Shown: in pieces, positions 1 through 16,900 of the stretch | Layout of the letters: the number at the start of each line of letters is the position of its first letter | Numbering within the stretch: position 1 is the first letter of the stretch | DNA from: Clusia tigrina | Lineage: Eukaryota > Arthropoda > Insecta > Diptera > Clusiidae | DNA: 64,000 bases | NCBI GenBank assembly: GCA_920105625.2 | Contig: OV050032.1 | Location: 132,847,897-132,911,896 of the forward strand | Direction: 5' to 3' | Program-made: the position numbers and the translations under genes | The notes under the pieces: model-generated | Database searches by the model: none | What the model was told of the DNA's origin: nothing | Seen by the model: the letters and a program-made list of their open reading frames with translations, nothing else

Positions 1-30
1 GAAGGCAACACAGAATAAATCGAACCAAAC

Positions 31-1583
31 ATGGCATCATTTAATTTAGAAGCAGCAGCGAAATCTCTACCCACCGTCATAGTCACCGCTGAACTGATAA
101 ACAAATCACTGAACGAGTCAGGAAAAACAGACTTGCTACAATACATCTGCCACGCTAAGTTAACTGCTAACGTAAGAACTGCTATAGGAGGTTATACGCA
201 ACCATAGGACTTAAACACACTAACCACTCTACTACAACAGAGGTAAAAAGACGCGACAACAATACCACAGTTACAGGTTTTTTTTTTATCAAATATGCAA
301 CAAAAAACTTCAGGAATTAATTCTTATGCGGCCCATAGACGATACATCATGATCATACTCATTCGTGTACGTGTTGAATGAAGCTCCGCCAAAGACGAGT
401 GATAAAAATCGAAGATCATCATTTTTTCGTAGTCGTCGTTGAGTGAGGTTGTCATGTCTCTGTCTGATGACGAAGTTTTGTGTGCGCTAGCGCTTGTACT
501 GTACAAGGAAAAATTGTAAAAAAAATAAAAACTCTTTGGATGAAAGAAAGGCACAAAAAAAATAGTACAATAGCATTCAAGGGACTCCAGCAGAAACGCA
601 TTTTTATGTTTTTTATCCGCAGACATCTTCACACGTTGGCAGTCAAATTCATATGAGCAAAATTCGCATGTAAATTGCCCACAAACGACGATCATCCATA
701 CATCATGATCAACATCGTAATAAAATTTCACCTCAAAATCTAAATTAATTAGATTTTCGACGATCAGTCAGTGATCACAGCGAGATCATGTCTGTGTGAC
801 ACAAACATGCATATTTTCTCTCTTTTTCACACATACTATTATATATGAGTATGATCATGATGTATCGTCTTTGGGCCGCATTACAAAGAAAAGATACTGA
901 CGATAATAGAAAGCTTAAACAGACTAAACATATACGACTTGGAACAAACAGCTACAGAAGCTGAAAAGAACGTGATAATGAAAATAAACAATAAATTAGC
1001 ACTTGACACATTCAAAAAAGGATTGAACGAAAGGTACAAAGCGACAATTTCCGCATCTAGACCGAAAGATCTAGCAGAAGCAACGGAATTGGCACTTGAG
1101 CTAGAGGGCGAATCAATGTCTAATACATCGCAATTAATGCAAATAAGACACAATAATTCATTCAAGTCACTTCGAAATACATACAATGCAATATCCAATT
1201 CCAACGCTCCACGCAGAAATAATTCTTTCAACCCTTCTCCACAGTACAACTCGAGACAGAATTCCGGCACGCGCTACGAAAACTCATACAATACAAACAG
1301 AAACAGCTACAACACCCACGTTGCAAATAACAGAAACAACAGCTACAACAATACAAATTACAATAACAGAAACAATAACGTCAACAGTTCAAATTACAAC
1401 AACCGTAACAACAACAATTACAGAAACAACAACTACAAAAACCACAGCTTCAACTACCCAGGCAGACAGCAGAACAATAACAACAACACTTTTAACTCAA
1501 ACAGAAACCGCGTGAAGATGATACGCAACGAGGGAAACGAGCAAGGCCCAGAATGCATAACCATTCTGGACAGCCAAAATTAA
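31..1583 (+). pseudogene. gag: Element A gag, unit 1 copy, interrupted by MITE
   Basis: This is a Gag remnant of a gypsy-type LTR element. Reading starts at the ATG at 31 and is soon broken by an in-frame TAG after the ATAIGGYTQP-type stretch and by a second stop. It is then interrupted by the MITE at 328-879 and resumes at about 881 through 1583. The resumed part has a capsid-like stretch (LALDTFKKGLNERYK, then LAEATELALELEG) and a long Asn/Tyr/Arg-rich tail. No CCHC zinc knuckle is visible. The ORF appearing to start at 939 uses TTG and is really a continuation of the reading from 881, so it is not a true start. The same arrangement recurs in unit 2. The protein is not functional here. Confidence 0.75.
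328..879. mobile_element. Foldback/MITE-like element, unit 1 copy
   Basis: The ends are inverted repeats of about 35 bp with one mismatch. The left end begins GCGGCCCATAGACGATAC and the right end is its complement with CTTTGGGCCGC. The insert is about 552 bp and interrupts the gag reading of element A. A 135-residue antisense ORF inside it resembles no protein I recognise and is probably incidental. The target duplication is unclear: the flanks are cttat and attac. Confidence 0.75.
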
Positions 1584-1813
1584 AAGTTTTTAAATTGTCG
1601 GATAATAACACTAACTACATAACACTAACATACAGAAACAAACCAATGACTTTCTTAATAGATACAGGTGCAGACATCTCACTGTGCAAAATAAGTGACA
1701 AACTAGCTAACCACGAATACTTTCCCGACAACAAATGTAGACTAACAGGCATAACAAGTGAAGAGGTATATATTGAAGGTGAAATAGAACTACAATTAGA
1801 AATAGGCGAATAA
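1553..1813 (+). CDS. Element A aspartic protease fragment, unit 1 copy
   Basis: This short ORF of 86 residues overlaps the end of gag. It carries the retropepsin active-site motif FLIDTGADISL (DTGAD at 1661-1675), expected of a dimeric aspartic protease that processes Gag-Pol. It stops at 1813 and is followed by a 21 bp tandem repeat. No reverse transcriptase follows anywhere in the unit, so pol is lost or was deleted before the tandem duplication. The ATG at 1553 may not be a natural start, since gypsy proteases are usually made as part of a Gag-Pol fusion. Confidence 0.7.
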   Translation: MHNHSGQPKLKVFKLSDNNTNYITLTYRNKPMTFLIDTGADISLCKISDKLANHEYFPDNKCRLTGITSEEVYIEGEIELQLEIGE

Positions 1814-1836
1814 TTTTGCCAGCGTCCGAGCGCACA

Positions 1837-1899
1837 CACCACGATTTTGAGTAGATTCACCACGATTTTGAGTGGATTCACATTGACTTTGAGTGGATT
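1837..1899. repeat. Three 21 bp tandem units after the protease, unit 1
   Basis: Three units of 21 bp follow each other, each a variant of caccacgattttgagtggat plus t. They begin 24 bases after the protease stop. The same array is at 10360-10422. The sequence from here to about 2335 has no recognisable gene. Confidence 0.8.
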
Positions 1900-2335
1900 C
1901 ACCTTTTTGTGATCTATGCCCAACTTCACTTTATTTTGACATTGGCAATCGTTACAATTTGAAAATTGTTTTTTCGCAACGAATAATTTGCTGCTTTTGT
2001 GTCTTTCCCAGCAGCCGTGTCCGGAGATATGAGACAACAACACATATAATGTAAAAGTTATGTTAATAATATAGTAATTTTTAACTAATTAAAAATGTTT
2101 AAGATTTACTTAATTTTCTTACATGAAGTTGGCTACGAGTGCCATTGCAAGCATCCAAAAAAATATGCTTATTTTACCAGACATGCATACCTGCAGGAAT
2201 TTCGGTAGTGTCTTTCACAATACGTATATGATTCATTTCATACAGAAAATATATAATGTCACAGAAATATATATTATACACAAAAATAATATATAAACAA
2301 TTCTAACACAAGTTACAATTTCAAATTTGTATTAT

Positions 2336-2632
<297 letters not shown>

Positions 2633-2639
2633 TATATAA

Positions 2640-3415
2640 ATTTGAAATTTTAACTGGTGTTAGAATTGTTAATGGTAAATTTAAATATATCCTATGATAC
2701 TAAGAAACTAAAAAAGATTTCTAGTTATTGTTTTGTTGGGATAGTTATAAGATTTGGTATTTTAAAAAATAAATTTTATAATTTCACAATTAATTTAGTC
2801 AACTTTCCTGCTGGGAATAAATAGTGGTCATGTTCAATGTCCGTCTGCTTTTTTCGCTGCATTGCCGTTTGATGTTTAAGTTTCCTTTCTCTGTGTTCTC
2901 TGGCTCAGTATCTGACGTAAATCACAAAACAAAAAAATAAATTAATAACAATTATACGTTACTTCAAACTATTACTGAAGGTGGTCAAAAAACTCCATAC
3001 TGAAAATCATAATGAAGATATATATTCATGGAATAATGGATGAGTATATAAATAACTGAAAATTTGCTTTTTTGAAATTTCATTTTGGTGCGACAATTTC
3101 CATATAGATTGAAAATTTTTTCTAACATTTCTGGAGTCGCAACCAAGGTGAATTTACCTACATGGTGGCTGCAAGGTTAATTTCGTACCTCTGGAATTGT
3201 CAAACATAAGCAATGTGCTATCAAAATAAACGAAATGGAATGGAGGGATACATAAGAGCTGCTTAAAGTGGTACATACTTTATGTAAAAAGCATTTAATA
3301 GTTAAATAGACTCATAATTTCTTCATAATGTACAAAAGTAAAAATTAAAAACCTTTTATTCACTCAAATCAAAACTCTATTTGCAATTGTTTGCATATTT
3401 GTTTTGATCGCATTT
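2640..3415. other. Unassigned AT-rich sequence in the duplicated unit
   Basis: No gene is recognised. The same sequence lies at about 11120-11905 in unit 2 with few differences. Neither strand has a long ORF shared by both units. It lies between two (TA)n arrays. Confidence 0.5.
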
Positions 3416-6407
<2,992 letters not shown>

Positions 6408-7431
6408 AAATTGTATGAATTTTGACAACGTGTTGAGTAATTCTATGTAGATAAGATTTTTTACGCTACATGGTATTTGTTTTCTGTTGTTTGTAATTTA
6501 GCTAATTGGGTGTTTGTGAAATGAATTCTCAATAATAATAAATAAAACAACGTAATTATATAAACTATCAAATCTATTTATGTGAAAATTAGTAATTGAA
6601 ATAACACTGAATAGATTGTTAAATGTAGACATGCTTTCGCAGAAGCATTATATAAATATTTTCATTTACAAAATTCCGCAGAATTCATATGTTTATATAC
6701 TACTTTCTGCTTTGGTATTTCATAATTTGACTAATACATTGTAATTTGCCTGGAATATATTTTGTATTCATTAGATTTTTAGCTGTGAATTGAAATTAAA
6801 TTGCCCTGAAAAATAGTTGTTTCAAAACAAAAACAAAGTATATAATATTTATTTAATTAAATAAACGTACTGAATTGTGTTGCTTTTTGCTCTTATATTG
6901 ATTACTAGACATTTAAAGTAAGTTTAACAACATAGTTTAATGATAATAGATAAATATTTTATTATAATAGATAAATATTTTCTTTAATTTTTTGTACTTT
7001 TGTTGGCATTAAGTTCATTAAAAAGAATAAACAAGTCAAAAAAATTATAAACTAATATAAGAATTAAATAATAGTTTTAATAAATTTATTTTAGCATATA
7101 GAGTAGTGTACCTAATATTAGTAATGATCAAAATTATTAATCAGAAATAGTATTCACTAAATTGAATTTGGTACTTTTTGGAATGAGAATAGCATTAAAA
7201 TATTAACGAACGACAACCCCAAATAGTGCTTTTTCCGAAACTCACCAGTTTGTTTACATCCAGTGTGGAATGAAAAATTGGTTTGTTTACATCCAGTGTG
7301 GAAAAAATTGCCAAAAATTGCATTTCAAGTATTCTGTGAATGGATAAGTAAGTTTCATTTCTCATATTCTCTGCTTCATATCTCCGTCTTTGTAGAATAT
7401 ATATTCGAACTCAGTAAACAGCCTTAAGGTT
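6408..7431. repeat. Right end of unit 1, also found at 27827-28840
   Basis: AT-rich non-coding sequence repeated downstream of J in unit 2. It includes a pair of short direct repeats (tttgtttacatccagtgtgg near 7249 and 7282), also present in the other copy. No ORF of note. Confidence 0.8.
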
Positions 7432-7825
7432 TGTAGGGTACCTTACAAGCGTACACTGACGACCACTTTAAGCACAAGTATAAGCTCAGTTCGCGTATGC
7501 CGAACTCGCTGCATGTATGCCGTCCCTACGGCACGTGTCAATGTAAGTACCGTTACTAAAAATGTAACCCATATAATTTTGGAAATATGGAATGTGATGG
7601 GTTAGAATATGATAGACAATATCATAAGTAGTTAGAGTAAGTAAGAAATATTTGTAAGAATCATATATAAAGGGCCACCAGGCAGATAATAAATCGGAAT
7701 AATTTGAATTCTAAACCTGCAACTACTGCATTAGTATTTATTCTTGTTCTCAGTACTCTTGACTAGGCATAGTCAGGACCAGCACAAACCCGTAGCGTAA
7801 CCAACGGCAAACCCTGCCGGTTACA
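7432..7825 (+). repeat. Probable 5' LTR of element A (unit 2)
   Basis: It begins TGTAGGGTACC at the exact point where homology with the end of unit 1 stops. It contains a TATA-like atataaaggg (about 7666) and an AATAAA near 7689. A likely end is CCGGTTACA at 7825, giving TGTA...TACA termini. The 3' boundary is uncertain because the bases that follow do not look like a usual tRNA primer site. No second LTR is seen in the window. Confidence 0.55.
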
Positions 7826-8277
7826 AGCTTCACTCCAGGGCGCTATTACGCTTTGTTAATTACTCAATTTCCTACTGCAATTTTCGATCCTGCAATTTTT
7901 GATCCTGCAATTATCAAATTCCGACGATGGAAACAAAGAAGAAATGCAAAAAAGGGACAAAACCAAGAACAGCCGTACAGCAATACATAAAAACTAAAAA
8001 TGTTATGTGAGTAAAACAATTTTATAAAATGTTTGTAAAGCAATAAACAAAAACTAAAAAAAAAAAAATTGTTTTTTTAAATAAGAAATGTTAGTAATAA
8101 GATAATAAATATAAGAATAACGGCCATTAGTACAGCCTTATAGCAATAAATAAACTAAAATATGTTAAAAAGCAATAAACAAAAACTAAAAAATTTTTAA
8201 ATAAGAAATGTTAGTAATAACAATAAATATAAGTTAAGAAATGTTATAAATAAAAAATTCCAATCCCAAAAATATTA

Positions 8278-10106
8278 ATGGAATCAATACTGAAGAAGTT
8301 AGCATACATACTAACTACACTGAAGAAAAACCCAAATAGAAAACACACCAACACAACCATTAAAAATAAGCTACAACAGATAGACGAACTTAGTCAAATT
8401 TCAACAACTACTAACAGCAGAAGAACAAACTAAAGACCTAGCTGTTATAAACATAAGTTTCACCAACACTTACTCCATGATACAAAATATCCTCCTACAA
8501 CAACTAGAACGAAACATTGACGAAGGCAACACAGAATAAATCGAACCAAACATGGCATCATTTAATTTAGAAGCAGCAGCGAAATCTCTACCCACCGTCA
8601 TAGTCACCGCTGAACTGATAAACAAATCACTGAACGAGTCAGGAAAAACAGACTTGCTACAATACATCTGCCACGCTAAGTTAACTGCTAACGTAAGAAC
8701 TGCTATAGGAGGTTATACGCAACCATAGGACTTAAACACACTAACCACTCTACTACAACAGAGGTAAAAAGACTCGACAACAATACCACAGTTACAGGCT
8801 TTTTTTTTATCAAATATGCAACAAAAAACTTCAGGAATTAATTCTTATGCGGCCCATAGACGATACATCATGATCATACTCATTCGTGTACGTGTTGAAT
8901 GAAGCTCCGCCAAAGACGAGTGATAAAAATCGAAGATCATCATTTTTTCGTAGTCGTCGTTGAGTGAGGTTGTCATGTCTCTGTCTGATGACGAAGTTTT
9001 GTGTGCGCTAGCGCTTGTACTGTACAAGGAAAAATTGTAAAAAAAATAAAAAAACTCTTTGGATGAAAGAAAGGCACAAAAAAAATAGTACAATAGCATT
9101 CAAGGGACTCCAGCAGAAACGCATTTTTATGTTTTTTATCCGCAGACATCTTCACACGTTGGCAGTCAAATTCATATGAGCAAAATTCGCATGTAAATTG
9201 CCCACAAACGACGATCATCCATACATCATGATCAACATCGTAATAAAATTTCCCCTCAAAATCTAAATTAATTAGATTTTCGACGATCAGTCAGTGATCA
9301 CAGCGAGATCATGTCTGTGTGACACAAACATGCATATTTTCTCTCTTTTTCACACATACTATTATATATGAGTATGATCATGATGTATCGTCTTTGGGCC
9401 GCATTACAAAGAAAAGATACTGACGATAATAGAAAGCTTAAACAGACTAAACATATACGACTTGGAACAAACAGCTACAGAAGCTGAAAAGAACGTGATA
9501 ATGAAAATAAACAATAAATTAGCACTTGACACATTCAAAAAAGGATTGAACGAAAGGTACAAAGAGACAATTTCCGCAGCTAGACCGAAAGATCTAGCAG
9601 AAGCAACGGAATTGGCACTTGAGCTAGAGGGCGAATCAATGTCTAATACATCGCAATTAATGCAAATAAGACACAATAATTCATTCAAGTCACTTCGAAA
9701 TACATACAATGCAATATCCAATTCCAACGCTCCACGCAGAAATAATTCTTTCAACCCTTCTCCACAGTACAACTCGAGACAGAATTCCGGCACGCGCTAC
9801 GAAAACTCATACAATACAAACAGAAACAGCTACAACACCCACGTTGCAAATAACAGAAACAACAGCTACAACAATACAAATTACAATAACAGAAACAATA
9901 ACGTCAACAGTTCAAATTACAACAACCGTAACAACAACTATTACAGAAACAACAACTACAAAAGCCACAGCTTCAACTACCCAGGCAGACAGCAGAACAA
10001 TAACAACAACACTTTTAACTCAAACAGAAACCGCGTGAAGATGATACGCAACGAGGGAAACGAGCAAGGCCCAGAATGCATAACCATTCTGGACAGCCAA
10101 AATTAA
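8278..10106 (+). pseudogene. gag: Element A gag, unit 2 copy, interrupted by MITE
   Basis: A more complete copy of the gag in unit 1. A leader reading begins at the ATG at 8278, with a frameshift near 8400 and a stop just before the second ATG at 8552. From 8552 the reading is the one seen at 31 in unit 1. The MITE interrupts at 8849-9402, then the capsid-like part and Asn-rich tail run to 10106. The two parts flanking the MITE belong to one ancestral Gag. No zinc knuckle is visible. Shared stops show it was dead before duplication. Confidence 0.72.
8849..9402. mobile_element. Foldback/MITE-like element, unit 2 copy
   Basis: Same element as at 328-879, at the same place in gag, with the same terminal inverted repeats. 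Small indels in an A-run break the antisense ORF here, which supports the view that that ORF is not under coding constraint. Confidence 0.75.
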
Positions 10107-10336
10107 AAGTTTTGAAATTGTCGGATAATAACACTAACTACATAACACTAACATACAGAAACAAACCAATGACTTTCTTAATAGATACAGGTGCAGACAT
10201 CTCACTGTGCAAAATAAGTGACAAACTAGCTAACCACGAATACTTTCCCGACAACAAATGTAGACTAACAGGCATAACAAGTGAAGAGGTATATATTGAA
10301 GGTGAAATAGAACTACAATTAGAAATAGGCGAATAA
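10076..10336 (+). CDS. Element A aspartic protease fragment, unit 2 copy
   Basis: 86-residue copy of the unit 1 protease, with FLIDTGADISL (DTGAD at 10184-10198). Only one residue differs from unit 1 in the N-terminal part (VF against VL). The downstream sequence is again the 21 bp tandem array and not a reverse transcriptase. Confidence 0.7.
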   Translation: MHNHSGQPKLKVLKLSDNNTNYITLTYRNKPMTFLIDTGADISLCKISDKLANHEYFPDNKCRLTGITSEEVYIEGEIELQLEIGE

Positions 10337-10359
10337 TTTTGCCAGCGTCCGAGCGGACA

Positions 10360-10422
10360 CACCACGATTTTGAGTAGATTCACCACGATTTTGAGTGGAT
10401 TCACATTGACTTTGAGTGGATT
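10360..10422. repeat. Three 21 bp tandem units after the protease, unit 2
   Basis: This is the unit 2 copy of the array at 1837-1899, with the same three units. No length change is seen between the copies. Confidence 0.8.
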
Positions 10423-10922
10423 CACCTTTTTGTGATCTATGCCCAACTTCACTTTATTTTGACATTGGCAATCGTTACAATTTGAAAATTGTTTTTTCGC
10501 AACGAATAATTTGCTGCTTTTGTGTCTTTCCCAGCAGCCGTGTCCGGAGATATGAGACAACAACACATATAATGTAAAAGTTATGTTAATAATATAGTAA
10601 TTTTTAACTAATTAAAAATGTTTAAGATTTACTTAATTTTCTTACATGAAGTTGGCTACGAGTGCCATTGCAAGCATCCAAAAAAAATATGCTTATTTTA
10701 CCAGACATGCATACCTGCAGGAATTTCGGTAGTGTCTTTCACAATACGTATATGATTCATTTCATACAGAAAATATATAATGTCACAGAAATATATATTA
10801 TACACAAAAATAATATATAAACAATTCTAACACAAGTTACAATTTCAAATTTGTATTATAAGTATTGAATAACTTCGCTAATAAATCATTGGACAGGCAA
10901 AAGTTAATATCATGTCATATGC

Positions 10923-11120
<198 letters not shown>

Positions 11121-11951
11121 AAATTTGAAATTTTAACTGGTGTTAGAATTGTTAATGGTAAATTTAAATATATCCTATGATACTAAGAAACTAAAAAAGA
11201 TTTCTAGTTATTGTTTTGTTGGGATAGTTATAAGATTTGGTATTTTAAAAAATAAATTTTATAAGTTCACAATTAATTTAGTCAACTTTCCTGCTGGGAA
11301 TAAATAGTGGTCATGTTCAATGTCCGTCTGCTTTTTTCGCTGCATTGCCGTTTGATGTTTAAGTTTCCTTTCTCTGTGTTCTCTGGCTCAGTATCTGACG
11401 TAAATCACAAAACAAAAAAATAAATTAATAACAATTATACGTTACTTCAAACTATTACTGAAGGTGGTCAAAAAACTCCATACTGAAAATCATAATGAAG
11501 ATATATATTCATGGAATAATGGATGAGTATATAAATAACTGAAAATTTGCATTTTTGAAATTTCATTTTGGTGCGACAATTTCCATATAGATTTAAAATT
11601 TTTTCTAACATTTCTGGAGTCGCAACCAAGGTGAATTTACCTACATGGTGGCTGCAAGGTGAATTTCGTACCTCTGGAATTGTCAAACATAAGCAATGTG
11701 CTATCAAAATAAACGAAATGGAATGGAGGGATACATAAGAGCTGCTTAAAGTGGTACATACTTTATGTAAAAAGCATTTAATAGTTAAATAGACTCATAA
11801 TTTCTTCATAATGTACAAAAGTAAAAATTAAAAACCTTTTATTCACTCAAATCAAAACTCTATTTGCAATTGTTTGCATATTTGTTTTGATCGCATTTTT
11901 CTATAATTTCAATTTTGAGAGCTACTGAGGGAAAATTGTTTCAAAAAAATT

Positions 11952-13525
<1,574 letters not shown>

Positions 13526-14734
13526 AATTCACATTTGGAGCATACTTCATATCATAGTTCTGTAACTTAAACCTCAAATTTTTTACCGTATGAAAAAAAA
13601 ACACAGTACTCGTATATGTGAGTCCACCTCGAAAAAACGGGTGCCATTGTTCTAAAAATTTCATATTACGAAATTGTAGTAGGAAAAGAAAAAAAGGAAC
13701 AATCAGGATAAAAAGTTTATCACTTTATTATATATTTTATTAGTAAATCGGAATAAAATTATAATACAGAATAATAATAATAAGGAAAATTTCTATGCAA
13801 CAATATTAAAATTTTTTTTTTATCCAGTTCCATGTATATATTAATGCAAAGTTAGCCTTTTTTATACATTACATATCTATCAAGAAATCTATATCTACAT
13901 AAATAAATTATTTTACCCGGAAAAACCGCACCCAAAACCTCCATCCATTTGGCCCTCTTTGTTTAAGATAAGGAAATATCTTAATTTGTATTAATCTGCC
14001 TATATAAATCAATAGTAATCTGCCTGTAAATCAATAGTTTGCTGGGAAAACTTTAATATATGTACATACATACAATAAAATACCTTTTTTTGTCAAAACA
14101 AACTAAGTACCACACGCAAAAATGAAATATGTATCGCATCTACTAAGCCAAATGCAGCACTATAATACAAGACATTTTAACAAACAAAAAGCATATATTT
14201 TAATATTACCTTCCATCCGGACCTTCCTTAGGAAATTCGAAGCACTTTTGCCACCCATTGCATCGAAGGACACACTTCCGCAGTTCAGCCATCTACATAT
14301 TTGCTCTGTAATAATAAGTTTATCTTCAATTACAAATTTATAAACAATTTATAATTATAACTCACTGCTTCTGAAATTACACTTTTTAATTTTGTATTTA
14401 ATCACTCTCAATCACTACTTCACTCTACAAAATATTGAATGCTTTAGTTTCCGATTAAGGCACTGGACGCCAGAATCGAAAATGGTGAACTTTTTCTCCG
14501 AGCTCGACCTGGGTTGCCCATTACGATTATTTTTCTTAGTTTGTTGTTAAGAATTTTTTATTTTTATTGTGATATTCAATTGTTTGATTTTTATATAGTT
14601 TTTTGATAAATTCTGAAGCAATATTTAACTAAAAGAAGTCTATTGAATTAAATGTTTCTTGCAAGACTATAGTAATAAAATTACACTATATTATAGTATT
14701 GCTTTCCCACACGACACTGAGCGATTCATTAAAT

Positions 14735-15255
14735 ATAAAGAATTTGTAACGCCAGACTTTGAAATTATGGCTGGAGTACCACAAGGTTGTGCGCTTGGAC
14801 GTATGCTTTACACTCTGTACACTTCCGATCTGCCAACGGATGAAAACCTCGTTACCTCGACTTTCGCGGATGACACAGCTATCCTGAGCTCTCACCTAAA
14901 TCCACGGGTAGCCTCCCGGGATTTAGAGGAACACCTTAAAAAAATAGAAAGTTGGCTAGCACATTGGCGCTTCAAAGCAAATGAGCAAAAGAATATACAT
15001 GTGACATTTACTCTTAAGCCCAGTTCTTGTCCGGCAGTCTCTTTAAATGGCATTGTAATCCCACAAGCAACAGAGGTAAAATACTAAGGAGTAAATTTTG
15101 ACCGACGGCTCACCTGGAAAAAACATATAGAAGCCAAGAAAATGCAAATGAAACTCAAGGCAAGTTCCTTGTATTGGCTTACCAACCGAAAATCAAAACT
15201 GCGATTGGAGTATAAAGTACTTATATACAAGGCTGTAATTAAACCGATTTGGACT
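14735..15255 (+). pseudogene. J reverse transcriptase, 5' fragment
   Basis: Jockey-clade reverse transcriptase that would copy the element's RNA at a nicked target. Visible parts are GVPQGCALGRMLYTLYTSDL, then FADDTAILS with the catalytic FADD, then a thumb region (KIESWLAHWRFKANEQKN). A TAA at 15085-15087 follows EVKY in a frame that then continues (GVNFDRRLTWKKHIEAK) up to IKPIWT at 15255, where B is inserted. The N-terminal endonuclease and ORF1 are missing by 5' truncation. Confidence 0.85.
15252..15255. repeat. Target site duplication GACT, left of element B
   Basis: GACT precedes the 5' LTR and recurs at 27345-27348 directly after the 3' LTR. Removing B and one GACT restores an open reading of J across the site. 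Confidence 0.93.
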
Positions 15256-15779
15256 TGTTGTGAGTTAGAATCAAGCTGCCTGCGCGTACATCTCACATCA
15301 TCGACTCCTAACAGATGCCACACATTCTGTGTGATTAGCATGTGTTAAAGTTACTTAAGAAAGTACATATTTTTAGGGTGCGAGTATTTAGAATTAATAT
15401 TACCTATGTAATATTTATTGTGTAAACTTTTAGGGTGCTACAGTTTCGCAGTCGAGCCACCGAAGGGCATTGAAAGTTAAAATGCACCATCAACATTTCA
15501 GAATGGCGTAGGTCAGTTGGCTTGATCGACTGACACCAATTAACAGGTGCGAAACTGGAACACCAGAAAGGTCAGTTTTTGTATTGTAATTGTGAATTGT
15601 AAATAGTATACGAGTATAAGAATTAGTATTCTAAGAATAAAGCGTCTTGTGATTATTATCTTGAAACCGAAAATTGTCTGTGTGTTCTCATTAAGAGCTA
15701 GTGGTTTAGTGTTTTTCAGCTACGCGCCCAGCGAACCGAGACAGGACGTCTCTCGACGACAAGCAAGGACACCCCAACA
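15256..15779 (+). repeat. 5' LTR of element B
   Basis: 524 bp with TG...CA ends. It has a run of AATAAAG-type signal near 15637 (aagaataaagcg). Compared with the 3' LTR it has about 15 visible substitutions and a small indel near 15595-15615. Confidence 0.93.
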
Positions 15780-15782
15780 TTT

Positions 15783-15800
15783 TGGCGCAGCCGGTAGGAT
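15783..15800 (+). promoter_or_regulatory. Primer binding site of element B
   Basis: TGGCGCAGCCGGTAGGAT starts 3 bases after the LTR. It is complementary to a tRNA 3' end finishing in CCA and resembles the tRNA-Ser type site of 17.6/297-like gypsy elements (family assignment from memory). Confidence 0.75.
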
Positions 15801-16900
15801 CCAACGTCGAGTGCCAGGAAAAGAGCACTCCTACGCGGGAATCCACCAACAGGAAACGATTAAGATAACCATCTCAAAGGAGATCAATGGAGGGAGCAAG
15901 GATATTGGTGACTATGCTTATATTAGGATATTTAGTATTTAAGTGCATTTTGTCGACGATTCTTCGGTGGCCATGTGGGCGCTTTTGCGCCGGTCATGCA
16001 GAAGAAGCAGCATCGGGGCTGAATAGCCGCTGCGGTTAGGTGACACTAGGTTGATCCTCGAAAATTTTTAATGGTCAGGTTGTATTTCACTGAGATTAGG
16101 CTTATATTTTTTCTTACTTCTTGTTTCAGCATTCTCGGGGGATGTGGAACGTGTCTGCTTATTCACGGATTTTGCGTTATTGAATTGCGAACTTGTGTAT
16201 ACCGGTTGGTTTGGTTCGGAAAGAACGTGCCACGGTATAGGGTTCGTACGGTTATGATAGGGGATTTGTGTTTGTTTGTCGGTAGGGACATTTATATGAT
16301 TCAATTTATATTGTTTTGAAATCAAAATAAAGATTGATTTAAATATTTGGCATTTTGAGTTTAGGGTATTAGGTGAAGAGGTGCAGACAACACGTGTTGT
16401 TGCATCAAAGTTTGTGTAGTTCCAAAACTAAAATTTGCGTAGCAATATTGAAGAAAACATTTAAATGCTATTATTACGTGGCGTATACGTTACGGGTTTT
16501 TTTTAATTAAATATGGATTCAAATTTCCGGGAATGAATCAAGACATTTTTTGCCTCTAAATCCAATTTCGGTTTTTGCGAATTGGGAGGATTTTTGGGAA
16601 TATTCAAGTTGGTGATTGGATATGGGGATACATGTGAGGAAAGCAAGGAGTATCTGTGAGGAAGTCAAGGACCAATTTGCATTGATGGAAAGACTTAATG
16701 GACGCCGGTAGACAGCGGAACTTTGTGATGGAAAACAAGTATAGCAGAATATGTATATAAAGACAGAATTTACGGTGGAATGTTTAATAACTCTGTTTTG
16801 AATCATTGAGTAAGATAGAATAAAATATTGTAACAAGTTTTAACAATTATTGGATTTTTATTTGTAATTGGGATACGCCATCTGTTCTGGCATTTGGGAT
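15801..16900 (+). other. Leader of element B
   Basis: 1.1 kb untranslated leader between the primer site and the first gag ATG. It has several short ORFs, none recognisable. An AATAAA lies near 16325. Long leaders are common in insect gypsy elements. Confidence 0.6.

Noticed and set aside
324..731. 135-residue minus-strand ORF in the MITE
   Set aside because: It lies within the inverted-repeat element, ends in the terminal repeat, has no recognisable domain, and is broken by an A-run indel in unit 2.
1615..2043. 142-residue minus-strand ORF opposite the element A protease
   Set aside because: Antisense shadow of the protease and the 21 bp tandem array.
16068..16836. Small ORFs in the leader of element B
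   Set aside because: Short, overlapping on both strands and unlike known proteins; consistent with a non-coding leader.
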